A stretch of DNA of 62,752 nucleotides from an archaeon SCG-AAA382B04. GTDB taxonomy: Archaea; Halobacteriota; Methanonatronarchaeia; Methanonatronarchaeales; Methanonatronarchaeaceae. The DNA lies in assembly GCA_003034855.1 (NCBI GenBank), contig PZKD01000126.1, positions 1-62,752 on the forward strand, in the 5' to 3' direction. Positions within the stretch are counted from its first letter, which is position 1. The number at the start of each line of letters is the position of its first letter. The notes beneath the pieces were generated by a model, which worked only from the letters and a program-made list of their open reading frames with translations, ran no database searches and was not told the DNA's origin. This document shows positions 32,616-41,413 of the stretch, one piece after another. The translations under genes and the position numbers were made by a program.

Positions 32616-34115
32616 ATGGCTCTCAGAACACATGAAATTGAGGTTCTCAAGAAATTAAGAGAAATAAAAAAAGCTACACCCAAAAAATTGGCAAAAAAGA
32701 CCAATTACTCAAAGGAAGGAGTTTTAGCTGCTAGTCAGTCTCTTAGCGAAAAAGGATTGGTCAACGTAAGCGAAGAAATAGAGAAAAAGTATGTTATACA
32801 AGAAGAAGGAAAGAAATTAATAAAAAAAGGTTTTCCCGAACAAAAAGTTCTTAAAGAAGTTAAAAAAGGAAATAAAAACATTTCAAAGCTTCAGACTAAA
32901 TTGGGAAAAGAAAAAGTAAGTATTGGCATCGGTTGGATAAAAAGGAAGAATTTAGGAGAGATTAAGACAGGTAAAATTGAATTAACAGATAAAGGAAAAG
33001 AATTCGATATAGAGCAAACTGATCAATATAGATTACTGAACCTCTTAGAACAAAAACCTAGAAAACCTGAAGAAATCAAAAATAAACTAAAAAATATAGA
33101 AGCAATAAAAGAGCTTAAAAATAGAAATAACGCTATAGATGTTATTGAAAACAAAAAAAGATTTTTAGAAATAACTAAAAAGGGAAAAAATACAAAATTA
33201 GGTCAAAAAGAAAGAATAACCGAACTTACTTCCAAAGACATTAGAACAGGAAGATGGAAAAAGAAAGAACTTATCGATTATGACATAAACGTCTCAGCAA
33301 AGAAAAAATTCCCCGGTAAGAAACATCCCTACCAAAAACTCTTGGACGAAATGAGAGAAATATTTCAAAACATGGGGTTCAAAGAAATAAAGGGGAATAG
33401 TGTTGAATCAAGCTTCTGGAATTTTGATGCTCTCTTTCAGCCACAAGATCATCCTGCTAGAGAAATGCAAGACACATTCTATATTAGTGAACCAAATAAA
33501 GCAGAATTACCTACCTCAGAATTAGTTAATAAAATAAAAAACATTCATGAAAAAGGTGGAGAAGTTGAGTCAGAGGGATGGGGCGGAGCATGGAGTGAAG
33601 AAAAAGCCAAAAAAGTTGTTCTAAGAACTCATACTACCGCAACTACAATAAGATATCTCTCAGAAAACAATAAACCCCCTGAAAAAGTTTTCAGTATAGA
33701 TAGGGCTTATAGAAGAGAAACAATAGATGCTACTCACTTACCCCAATTCTATCAATTAGAAGGAATTGTATTGGGAGAAGAAGTTAGTTTTAATAATTTA
33801 CTCGGTTACTTATCAACATTTTACGAAAAAATGGGATTTGAAGAAATCAGATTTAGACCTGGTTATTTCCCTTATACAGAACCAAGTGTCGAACCTGAGG
33901 TATATGTTGAAGAATTAGGAGAATGGGTAGAGTTAGGTGGAGCTGGAATCTTTAGGAAAGAAGTTACAGCGCCTTTCGATGTAGAGGGAAAAGTTCTTGC
34001 TTGGGGATTAGGAATTGGGCGATTAGCAATGCTTAAACTTGGACTAAACGATTTGAGAGAATTATTCCAAAGTGACATAGATTGGTTAAGGAGGTTCCCA
34101 TCTTGCCAGTTGTAA
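32616..34115 (+). CDS. pheS: Phenylalanyl-tRNA synthetase alpha subunit
   Basis: 499 residues. The N-terminal 200 residues form winged-helix tRNA-binding modules (KKLAKKTNYSKEGVLAASQ), as in archaeal/eukaryotic PheRS. The class II catalytic domain follows with motif 1 around HPYQKLLDEMREIFQNMGF, motif 2 around RTHTTATTIRYL...FSIDRAYRRE, and motif 3 GLGIGRLAML. The GGAWSEEKA segment is an archaeal feature. Its end overlaps the pheT start by 13 nt, so the subunits are coupled. Confidence 0.96.
   Translation: MALRTHEIEVLKKLREIKKATPKKLAKKTNYSKEGVLAASQSLSEKGLVNVSEEIEKKYVIQEEGKKLIKKGFPEQKVLKEVKKGNKNISKLQTKLGKEKVSIGIGWIKRKNLGEIKTGKIELTDKGKEFDIEQTDQYRLLNLLEQKPRKPEEIKNKLKNIEAIKELKNRNNAIDVIENKKRFLEITKKGKNTKLGQKERITELTSKDIRTGRWKKKELIDYDINVSAKKKFPGKKHPYQKLLDEMREIFQNMGFKEIKGNSVESSFWNFDALFQPQDHPAREMQDTFYISEPNKAELPTSELVNKIKNIHEKGGEVESEGWGGAWSEEKAKKVVLRTHTTATTIRYLSENNKPPEKVFSIDRAYRRETIDATHLPQFYQLEGIVLGEEVSFNNLLGYLSTFYEKMGFEEIRFRPGYFPYTEPSVEPEVYVEELGEWVELGGAGIFRKEVTAPFDVEGKVLAWGLGIGRLAMLKLGLNDLRELFQSDIDWLRRFPSCQL
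34088..34095 (+). promoter_or_regulatory. Ribosome site that sets the pheT start
   Basis: AAGGAGGT inside the end of pheS lies 7 nt upstream of TTG 34103. It favours that TTG over the in-frame upstream GTG-type start at 34082. Confidence 0.7.
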
Positions 34116-35734
34116 AATTAAATAAGAAGAGACTAGAGAACCTAGTTGATGAAAACATCGACACTATTTTAGAAAACATTCCTATGTTAGGAGCAGATAT
34201 AGAAAGAGAGAAAAGAGAAGAAGTTGATATAGAGTTTTTTCCTAATAGGCCAGATTTATTCAGTGCTGAAGGAATTGCACGAGCCATGAGAGGATTTCTT
34301 GATAAAGAAACTGGCTTATCTAATTACCATATTAATGATTCTAATACTACTTTAAAAGTTAAAGATAGTGTTAAAAGTGTTAGACCAAATATAAGTGCTG
34401 CAGTAATAAGGGATTTAAGTTTAAGTGAAGAAGATATAAATTCCCTAGTTAATCTTCAAGAACATTTACATTGGGGTCTAGGTAGAGATAGAAAAAAAGT
34501 TTCTATTGGATTACATGATCTAAAGAAGATTGAACAACCATTCACCTACAAAGCTGTAGATCCAACAAGAATAGAGTTTAAACCACTAGGCCATGAGCAA
34601 AAGATGAATCTCAACGAAATCCTCAATAAACATAAGAAGGGGCAAAAATTTGGCGACATCATAAAAGACAAAAAAAAGTACCCAATCATTCAAGACAAAA
34701 ACAAGGAAATCCTGTCTTTTCCTCCCATCATTAATGGGGTTTTAACGGAAGTAGATACAGATACAAATGAAATATTTATTGATGTTACTGGAACCGATAA
34801 AAAAGCTGTTAATGAAGCTCTAAACATAATAGCTACTTCTTTAGCGGAGATTGGTGGTGAAATTCATTCAGTAAAGAGAGATAACAAAAAAGAGAAAACA
34901 CCTAACCTCGAGCCACGAGTTAAAAAACTAGATAATCAAGAAGTAAAAGAATTAACTGGCTTAGATATCTCAGAAAGAGAAACGATTGATTGTTTAAGAA
35001 GAATGAGGTATGGAGCCAAGTCATCTGAAGAAGGAGTTTATGTGGAAATACCTGCTTATAGATCTGATATCTTACACAAATGGGATTTAATTGAGGATGT
35101 TGCAATTGGATATGGCTATGACAATATAGAGCCTCAAATCCCTAATGTCCAAGGGATTGGGAATACCCATCCAATTGAGAAATTAGGGGATAAAGCAAGA
35201 GAGATAATGACGGGTCTAGGTTATCGAGAAGTAATGACCCTTACATTAACCAACCGAGAAAAAGAATATGATAAAGTTAATAGAAAAGTAAATGATTCTG
35301 TTTCTATCAAAAACCCAATCAGTGAAGAACACACTATCTTTAGAGCCACTCTTTTACCTTCTCTTTTACCTATATTAGAAATAAATCAACACAGAGACCT
35401 TCCTCAAAAGATTTTTGAATTTGGGGAAGTTGAACACCTAACAAAAAAATTTGCTAAAGATTGTTATCACCTTAGTGGTGTTTCACTTCACGCAGATGCT
35501 GGTTTTACTGAAGTAAAAAGCATCATTGAAGCTATTTTCTGTGAATTTGGAATCGATTATGGCTTAAAAAACAGTGATGACAAATTGTTTTTAGAAGGAA
35601 GAAGAGGAGAGATAATTTTTGAAAAAGAAAAGATTGGAGTTTTTGGAGAGATATCACCAGACGTATTGAAGCGATTTGATTTAGAGCATCCTTGTGTGGG
35701 GTTTGAAATAGAAATTGAGAAATTAATTAGATAG
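34103..35734 (+). CDS. pheT: Phenylalanyl-tRNA synthetase beta subunit
   Basis: 543 residues, the short archaeal form. It begins with PVVKLNKKRLENL after a TTG start, holds the B1/B3-B4-type region with FFPNRPDLFSAEGIARAM, and the B5 domain IPAYRSDILHKWDLIEDVAIGYG. It ends in a catalytic-like core with FEFGEVEH and the terminal FGEISPDVL segment. It pairs with PheS as an alpha2-beta2 enzyme. It is the last gene of the endA-trpS-pheS-pheT run and converges with an M29 peptidase gene with no gap. Confidence 0.95.
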   Translation: MPVVKLNKKRLENLVDENIDTILENIPMLGADIEREKREEVDIEFFPNRPDLFSAEGIARAMRGFLDKETGLSNYHINDSNTTLKVKDSVKSVRPNISAAVIRDLSLSEEDINSLVNLQEHLHWGLGRDRKKVSIGLHDLKKIEQPFTYKAVDPTRIEFKPLGHEQKMNLNEILNKHKKGQKFGDIIKDKKKYPIIQDKNKEILSFPPIINGVLTEVDTDTNEIFIDVTGTDKKAVNEALNIIATSLAEIGGEIHSVKRDNKKEKTPNLEPRVKKLDNQEVKELTGLDISERETIDCLRRMRYGAKSSEEGVYVEIPAYRSDILHKWDLIEDVAIGYGYDNIEPQIPNVQGIGNTHPIEKLGDKAREIMTGLGYREVMTLTLTNREKEYDKVNRKVNDSVSIKNPISEEHTIFRATLLPSLLPILEINQHRDLPQKIFEFGEVEHLTKKFAKDCYHLSGVSLHADAGFTEVKSIIEAIFCEFGIDYGLKNSDDKLFLEGRRGEIIFEKEKIGVFGEISPDVLKRFDLEHPCVGFEIEIEKLIR

Positions 35735-36802
35735 TTATTTTTCCCAAAAGAATTTTCCTTCAGAAAGAATCTCTTCACCATCTATCAATAATTTTGAGTT
35801 ATCCATGTTTCTTATCATATCTACATGGATAGCACTATCATTTCTTTTATTTTCATCACCAATAGTTCCTTCTATAGCTCTACCGAGAGCTAAATGAATC
35901 GTATTACCAATCTTTTCATCAAAAAGAATGTTTTTGGTGAATTTATCTATTCCTCTGTTGGTTCCAATACCTAGTTCCCCAACTCTGTTTGATCCTTCAT
36001 CAATCTCTAGAATTTGGTCTAGATGATCCTTTCCTTTTTCTGCGTCAAATTCTACGACTTCACCTTTTTCAAATTTTAATTCGGTGTTTTCGATTTCTTT
36101 ACCTTGGTAGATTATGGGTAGGTCAAATGATATTTTTCCTTCAACACTCGTAAAGACTGGAGCTGTAAAAACCTCTCCACTTGGCATGTTTTTCTTTCCA
36201 CACGAATTTTTTGGAACCGTGCCTTTTATACTCATTGCCAAATCGGTGTTTGGACCTTTTATTTTTACTTCTTTGCCTTCCTCAAGTTTTTTAACAAGTT
36301 TTTCTTGCTTCTCATAGATCTCTTCCCAATCTAATATTATTGAATCATAAACAAAATCCTTATATTCTTCATAAGACATTTGAGCCATCTGTGCTTGATT
36401 TTTAGTAGGATGTTGAGTTAACACCCATCTCTTATCTTCAACAAGTTCTTGTATTGGTTTCATCGATTTAGAGTGTTTAGCTAATTTCTGGCTAGCTACA
36501 TTGTTAAGAGCTCTGAGATTATCGCTTGATTTTATATTAATAAAAACATCTGATTCTTCATAGAGAGCTTTCAGATGGCTAGGTGTTTTAAATTCTTCTG
36601 TTTTTTCTAAGAATAAACTCTGAGCTTCTGGATTTGAGCTAACCGTTATTGGCATAGCGTTTCTTTTTCCAATTTCTTCATAAAGAGCTTTAACTAATTC
36701 CTGTGCTTGATTATTAGCACTTATTAAAACTTTATCGTCTTCTTCAACCTCTGCACTCCAATCACACAATATTTCAGCATGTTCTTTTATTCTTTTATCC
36801 AA
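35735..36802 (-). CDS. M29-family aminopeptidase
   Basis: 355 residues. Metal-ligand motifs of M29 (thermophilic aminopeptidase T type) are visible in the C-terminal half: NMPSGEVFTAPV, GELGIGTNRGI, TIHLALGRA and IHVDMIRN. The N-terminal half has the usual Rossmann-like part (KVLISANNQAQELVKALYEE). It removes N-terminal residues from peptides in the cytoplasm. The start is TTG at 36802 with GAGGAG about 12 nt upstream. The gene ends immediately beside pheT on the opposite strand. Confidence 0.88.
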   Translation of the reverse strand: MDKRIKEHAEILCDWSAEVEEDDKVLISANNQAQELVKALYEEIGKRNAMPITVSSNPEAQSLFLEKTEEFKTPSHLKALYEESDVFINIKSSDNLRALNNVASQKLAKHSKSMKPIQELVEDKRWVLTQHPTKNQAQMAQMSYEEYKDFVYDSIILDWEEIYEKQEKLVKKLEEGKEVKIKGPNTDLAMSIKGTVPKNSCGKKNMPSGEVFTAPVFTSVEGKISFDLPIIYQGKEIENTELKFEKGEVVEFDAEKGKDHLDQILEIDEGSNRVGELGIGTNRGIDKFTKNILFDEKIGNTIHLALGRAIEGTIGDENKRNDSAIHVDMIRNMDNSKLLIDGEEILSEGKFFWEK

Positions 36803-36838
36803 TGTTAAAACACTCCTCTTTAAATTTTTGATCTAAAA

Positions 36839-37384
36839 TCAAAGTTTTAGTTTACTCAATAACTCATGTTTATTGGTTTCTGTATTAACACATCCAGTTT
36901 TTGTTAATAAAACTCCTTGTGAAGGAATGTTTTTTTCACTAGCCTTTTTAATCGCTTGGTCAAGTTCGTCATAGCAAGCTACTCCTATCACGGCTTCTGG
37001 TTCTTTCTCACTTAATATCTTGTAAACTAAACTCCCTCCTGGAACTACATACACCTCTCCATACCCAATTTCTTTGGCTTTTTCAACTATCTCCGGAATT
37101 ATACATGCTCCACATCCAGCACACATCAATCCTTCATCCCCGTATTCACCCTTACATTTCTCTGGATCCCTCAAACAGTGAGGTAAGAAAAGAATTCTCC
37201 CTTCCTTAGTGGTGTTCTTGAATGCATCCCTATCAATTATGTTCCTAACTTCTATATCAACAAAATTTGACCATTCATCTGATAGTCCAAGAACATTTAA
37301 AACTCTAGATGTTACCTCATGAACATCGCTATGCGCTCCTGAATTATACACCTTGCTTATAAGTCTCCTTATCCTATTCTTCAC
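36839..37384 (-). CDS. DUF116 protein
   Basis: 181 residues. The DUF116 core is clear: LFLPHCLRDPEKCKGEYG, GLMCAGCGACII and VVPGGSLVYKIL, then AVIGVACYDELDQAI and KTGCVNTE. The conserved cysteines (about 6) suggest a metal centre. The function is unknown in the family. It starts with GTG overlapping the mtnA stop by 4 nt (GTGA), so it is translated together with mtnA. That coupling is worth noting as a functional hint. It is followed by the aminopeptidase gene on the same strand after 36 nt. Confidence 0.88.
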   Translation of the reverse strand: MKNRIRRLISKVYNSGAHSDVHEVTSRVLNVLGLSDEWSNFVDIEVRNIIDRDAFKNTTKEGRILFLPHCLRDPEKCKGEYGDEGLMCAGCGACIIPEIVEKAKEIGYGEVYVVPGGSLVYKILSEKEPEAVIGVACYDELDQAIKKASEKNIPSQGVLLTKTGCVNTETNKHELLSKLKL

Positions 37385-38358
37385 TTCTGAAACCTCTCTT
37401 TTGGCAATTCTACAATTCCTTTTTCTGTTATAACGCCCTGTATTAATTCGGCTGGAGTTGTATCAAATGCTGGGTTAAATGCTCTAATTTCATCTGGAGC
37501 TATTTTACAGCCACATATCTCTTTTATTTCGTCCTGATCTCTTTCTTCTATCTCTATCTCATCAATCGTTTTTTCATCATCAAATGTCGAGTATGGTGCT
37601 GCTACATAAAAATCAACATCGTGCCTGTTGGCTAAAACAGCTATGTTATATGTTCCTATCTTGTTGGCAATCCCATCTTTAACAACTCTATCAGCCCCAA
37701 CAACTACCTTGTCTAAATCCTTAATCGTTATTCCAACTGCATTATCCGCAATTAATGTTGCATCCACTCCAACATCATTCACCAATTCATAAGCAGTTAA
37801 TCTAGCACCCTGTAAAACAGGTCGAGTTTCAGTACAATAAACATCAATATCAATACCTTTCTCAACTGCTCTCTTAATCACTCCCAAAGCAGTTCCATAT
37901 TCTCCTGAAGTAGCTAGAGCACCAGCATTACAATGGGTCAAAACACTGTCCCCACTTTCAAGAACACGCGCTCCCTCATCCCCTATTTTTCTATTTACCT
38001 CTCTATCCTCTCTAAATATCTCAAAGGCCTTCTCCCTAACCGCTTCTTCCCAATCATCAGAGTTTTTAGCAGCTTCCATAACTTCATCAATAGCCCAAAA
38101 AAGATTAACAGCTGTTGGCCTGGTTTTCTTTAGCTCATCGGCAGCATTTTTTAATCTATTAAAAGAGCCGTTTTTAGCTGCTAATAATAATCCAAAAGCA
38201 GCGCTAACACCAATAGCTGGCGCTCCTCTCACTTTCATATTCTTAATGACATCAGCAACTTCTTTATAATCTGTGAGTTCTAGATATTCTAATTTATTTG
38301 GCAATTTAGATTGATCAATCATAACAACTTTCTCGTCTTCCCATCTAACAGTTTCCAC
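37381..38358 (-). CDS. mtnA: Methylthioribose-1-phosphate isomerase (MtnA family)
   Basis: 325 residues. Motifs are KVRGAPAIGVSAAFGL (about 42-58), the catalytic Cys in THCNAGALATSGEYGTALG, the ETRPVLQGARLTAYEL substrate loop and the catalytic Asp in VVGADRVVKDG. The ETRPxxQGARLTA form fits MtnA better than ribose-1,5-bisphosphate isomerase, which is its homologue in the AMP pathway. It isomerises methylthioribose 1-phosphate in methionine salvage. The start is GTG at 38358 after GGGAGG. An AMP phosphorylase gene lies 3 kb away, so a role in pentose phosphate recovery is also open. Confidence 0.9.
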   Translation of the reverse strand: METVRWEDEKVVMIDQSKLPNKLEYLELTDYKEVADVIKNMKVRGAPAIGVSAAFGLLLAAKNGSFNRLKNAADELKKTRPTAVNLFWAIDEVMEAAKNSDDWEEAVREKAFEIFREDREVNRKIGDEGARVLESGDSVLTHCNAGALATSGEYGTALGVIKRAVEKGIDIDVYCTETRPVLQGARLTAYELVNDVGVDATLIADNAVGITIKDLDKVVVGADRVVKDGIANKIGTYNIAVLANRHDVDFYVAAPYSTFDDEKTIDEIEIEERDQDEIKEICGCKIAPDEIRAFNPAFDTTPAELIQGVITEKGIVELPKERFQK

Positions 38359-38456
38359 TCAAAAACCTCCCCTGATTTTTATCCAGCGAAGTATTATTGT
38401 TCTTTAATCAAAATTATGATTTCCCAAAAAATAATTGAAAAATACGAGCCTTAAAA

Positions 38457-39215
38457 ATGAATATGAAAAAAGTCGTTAATATTGAAAACCCCTTGAATGA
38501 GAAAACTGATGAATTGATAAAAAAATCACTAAGAAAAAATAGGGTAATCGAAATCTTTGGAAAATGTGTAATAGAATACGAAGGAAGAGCTTCAAGTCAT
38601 CTTGGTTTAGGAGATCGTTTGATATTGCTTAAACCTGATGGAACATTACTTGTTCACACAAAAAACCAACGAGAACCAGTTAACTGGCAACCACCTGGTA
38701 GTAGACATTATTGTAAAACAAAAGACCAAAAATTAGTTGTCATAAGCAAGAGAAAAAGCCCAGAAGAAAAGTTGGTTATTGAGTTTTTTGACGTTTTCTC
38801 TATCTCTTCACTAGATCTGGTGGATGAAGAAGAACTAGAATTGAATAGGAGTGAGGAAGAGATGGGTGACCTCTTAGTTGAGAAGCCATGGATAATTGAA
38901 AAAGGTTTCAGCGTAATCAAAAGGGAAAAAGAAACAGAATTAGGGTATATAGACCTATTTGGAGAGGATGATAGAGGTAACAAAGTCATTATTGAACTCA
39001 AGAGGAAAAGAATTAGCTTAAGCGCTGTTAGTCAATTAAAAAGATATTATGATTCATTAAAAAACAAATATACCAACCTTAGAGGCTTAATTGTCGGTCC
39101 ATCTGTTTCTGAGAAATCAAAAAATTTATTAAATGAACATGGTCTTGAATTCGTTAAATTAAAACCGGAAGCTTGTGAATTAGGAACTGATTTAACAGAA
39201 TATATAGATAATTGA
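38457..39215 (+). CDS. nucS: NucS/EndoMS mismatch endonuclease
   Basis: 252 residues. The N-terminal DNA-binding domain (about 1-115) has the RASSHLGLGDRLILLKPDGT segment. The nuclease domain (about 130-240) has ETELGYIDLFGEDD and IIELKRKRISLSAVSQLKRY, the restriction-enzyme-like core with catalytic Asp, Glu and Lys. EndoMS cuts both strands at mismatches, and NucS also acts on branched DNA. It often binds the sliding clamp through its end, but I see no clear clamp-binding motif. A second ATG lies 6 nt downstream. It is divergent from mtnA with a 98-bp shared region. Confidence 0.93.
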   Translation: MNMKKVVNIENPLNEKTDELIKKSLRKNRVIEIFGKCVIEYEGRASSHLGLGDRLILLKPDGTLLVHTKNQREPVNWQPPGSRHYCKTKDQKLVVISKRKSPEEKLVIEFFDVFSISSLDLVDEEELELNRSEEEMGDLLVEKPWIIEKGFSVIKREKETELGYIDLFGEDDRGNKVIIELKRKRISLSAVSQLKRYYDSLKNKYTNLRGLIVGPSVSEKSKNLLNEHGLEFVKLKPEACELGTDLTEYIDN

Positions 39216-39253
39216 AAAAATTAATATCCTTTATCGAAGTATAGGAAATTAAG

Positions 39254-39907
39254 ATGAAATTTGCCCTCTCAGCGACAATTAAGGATCAACCAGGTGTTTT
39301 GAGCAAAATTTCCAATGTTATTGCAAAGAGAGGTGGGAATATTTCCTTCACACAGCAATTTTTAACTGATAGTCCGGAGGGATATGGGAAAATCTATTTT
39401 GAAATTAGAGGGATTGAAGAGATAGATTCAATAATTAAAGAATTGAAAAAGAAAGAATATGTCAAAAAAGCATCTAAAACATCTAGTTTTTCAAAAGTAT
39501 TTGGTAAAAGAGTTATTATAATTGGAGGAGGAGCTCAGGTTTCTGAAGTTGCTAAAGGAGCTATTAGTGAAGCTGATAGACATAACATCCGTGGAGAAAA
39601 AATTTCTGTTGACACCATCCCTTTAGTTGGTGAGGAAACACTCTCAGAAGCAATAAAGACCGTGGAAAAACTTCACCGAGCCAAGGTTCTAGTTCTAGCG
39701 GGAGCGTTATTCGGAGGAGAGATTAGGGAAGCTATAAAAGAGTTAGGTGAAGACCTAAAAGTTATCTCTCTAAGAAATGTGGGAAGTGCAAAAGATGCAT
39801 CAGACCTAGTTGTCTCAGATCCAACTCTAGCTGGTGTCTTAGCCGTAATGACTGTATCTGAAAGAGGAGAATTTGAATTAGATAGAGTTTCGGAACCCGA
39901 AATCTAG
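39254..39907 (+). CDS. ACT domain + DUF5612 protein
   Basis: 217 residues. The N-terminal ACT domain (1-75) has the ligand-binding shape of DQPGVLSKISNVIAKRGGNI. The C-terminal DUF5612 (about 80-217) has KRVIIIGGGAQVSEVAKGAISEA and VLAGALFGGEIREA, a Rossmann-like fold. This architecture is almost restricted to methanogens and relatives and is thought to sense an amino acid. The exact ligand is unknown. It follows nucS on the same strand after 38 nt. Confidence 0.88.
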   Translation: MKFALSATIKDQPGVLSKISNVIAKRGGNISFTQQFLTDSPEGYGKIYFEIRGIEEIDSIIKELKKKEYVKKASKTSSFSKVFGKRVIIIGGGAQVSEVAKGAISEADRHNIRGEKISVDTIPLVGEETLSEAIKTVEKLHRAKVLVLAGALFGGEIREAIKELGEDLKVISLRNVGSAKDASDLVVSDPTLAGVLAVMTVSERGEFELDRVSEPEI

Positions 39908-40183
39908 CTCCTCAGATACTTCGATACAATATATTCTTTTTGTGGTTTCCTAACGCTTCCAGCAACCAATGTATCCATCCCTTTTAGCTCTCTTCCTCTG
40001 GCGATTATTCTCTCTCCTTCAAAAGCTTGACCTGCAAATGTATGAGAGAACGAAACAACATTTGAAAATTTACTATGATCGATTTCATAAACATTTTACA
40101 GTATCTTGATCATCAGAAGAATATTGTGTTGAAACGAATATTTTATTGTCAACTCTAAAAAAATCTCTAATCCTTAGTAGCAT
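39904..40183 (-). pseudogene. Frameshifted small gene of unknown family
   Basis: Minus-strand reading from ATG 40183 gives MLLRIRDFFRVDNKIFVSTQ and continues to a stop at about 40085. A one-base shift near 40090-40100 opens a second stretch (YEIDHSKFSNVVSF, GQAFEGERIIARGRELKG, MDTLVAGSVRKPQ) that ends KYLRS at 39904. Together they make about 92 residues, and the total is one base over a codon multiple. The stop overlaps the end of the ACT gene. I do not recognise the family. It may be a real decay or one sequencing error. Confidence 0.5.
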
Positions 40184-40238
40184 ACGTTACAAAATAATTT
40201 TTTAATCAAAAACAAGGTTTTGTCATCGGAGGTTCTAT

Positions 40239-41393
40239 ATGAAGTCTGCCAAGAAATCTACACGCCTATTATTATCGCTTTGGTCTGCTTGGTTTTTTGT
40301 TTTCCTAGTTAGAATGTCATTAAAGGCTATTTTACCAGCTTTAAAAATTGAATTTAATTCAACGCACATGGAACTAGGTTTTGCTATAGCTGCTCTAATC
40401 ACTGCTTATTCATTAATCCAAATTCCTGCAGGTTATCTATCCGATAGGTTTGAAAAAAAATTCATAATCATTCCTGGAATGTTTTTGGCTTCGCTTGGAA
40501 TTTTTCTAGCCTCTTTTTCTCAAAGTATAATCGTTTTAATAATATTTCTCTTCTTAACAGGATTAGGTTTAGGAACTTATTACCCAGCAGGTATTGGTTT
40601 AATCTCAAATTGGTTTAGTAAAGCTGAAAGAGGTAAAACTATTGGTTTTCATGAAACTGCTACTAGTGCTGGATCTGTGATAGGACCTGCCTTAGGAGGG
40701 ATAATTTCGAGTGTTTATGGATGGAGAATTGGTTTTAGGTTTCTTGGACTAATTGGCTTGTTAGTTCTACCATTAATCTATTTATTTGGTAACCAAAAGG
40801 AATCAAACAATGGTGATAAAAAATTTAGTTTTATTAATAACATTCGACCTCTTATTCCTCTAATAATCATATTTACTCTAACTGCAGCTAGTTGGATGGG
40901 TTTTACAACATATCTAGCTACGTATTTAACACATATAGGGTATAGTGAGGGAATGGCAGGTTCAATGTTTTCTATTATGCCTGCGATATCCCTGGTTTCC
41001 ATGCCAATAGCTGGACACTTTTCTGACAAATTTAGTAGGAAAAAAATGCTTATTTTTTTATTGTTAGCTTCGTCTCCTTTTATCTATCTAGTGTCTTTAT
41101 TAAGTTCTTTTTACCTTATTTGTATCTCCCTTGCAATTATTGGTCTAACAATGTTCGCAGCTTATCCAGTTGTAATTACCTACATCTCAGATAAGATATC
41201 ACAGGGAGTGGCAGGAATTACTTTTGGTTTTGTTAACGCTATAAGTATGGGTGTTTCAGCAATTGCTTCTCCTACTGTTGGCTACATAATTGATGTTTCT
41301 AATTATCGAGTTGCTTTTCTATTAATCTCTGGTCTGGTTATTGTAAGCGCAATTATCATTAGTTTTGAAAAAGAAAAAACTAATCAAGTATAA
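40239..41393 (+). CDS. Major facilitator superfamily transporter
   Basis: 384 residues with 12 hydrophobic helices. MFS landmarks are GYLSDRFEKKFII between helices 2 and 3, HETATSAGSVIGPALGGII in helix 5 and GHFSDKFSRKKML in the second half. It resembles the nitrate/nitrite and organophosphate transporter-like subgroup of MFS, but no substrate can be given. The ATG has a GGAGGT site 5 nt upstream (40228-40233). It lies 20 nt ahead of AMP phosphorylase on the same strand, so the two may be one unit. Confidence 0.88.
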   Translation: MKSAKKSTRLLLSLWSAWFFVFLVRMSLKAILPALKIEFNSTHMELGFAIAALITAYSLIQIPAGYLSDRFEKKFIIIPGMFLASLGIFLASFSQSIIVLIIFLFLTGLGLGTYYPAGIGLISNWFSKAERGKTIGFHETATSAGSVIGPALGGIISSVYGWRIGFRFLGLIGLLVLPLIYLFGNQKESNNGDKKFSFINNIRPLIPLIIIFTLTAASWMGFTTYLATYLTHIGYSEGMAGSMFSIMPAISLVSMPIAGHFSDKFSRKKMLIFLLLASSPFIYLVSLLSSFYLICISLAIIGLTMFAAYPVVITYISDKISQGVAGITFGFVNAISMGVSAIASPTVGYIIDVSNYRVAFLLISGLVIVSAIIISFEKEKTNQV

Positions 41394-41413
41394 GAGAGTA
41401 ATTGTGGTTCTTA

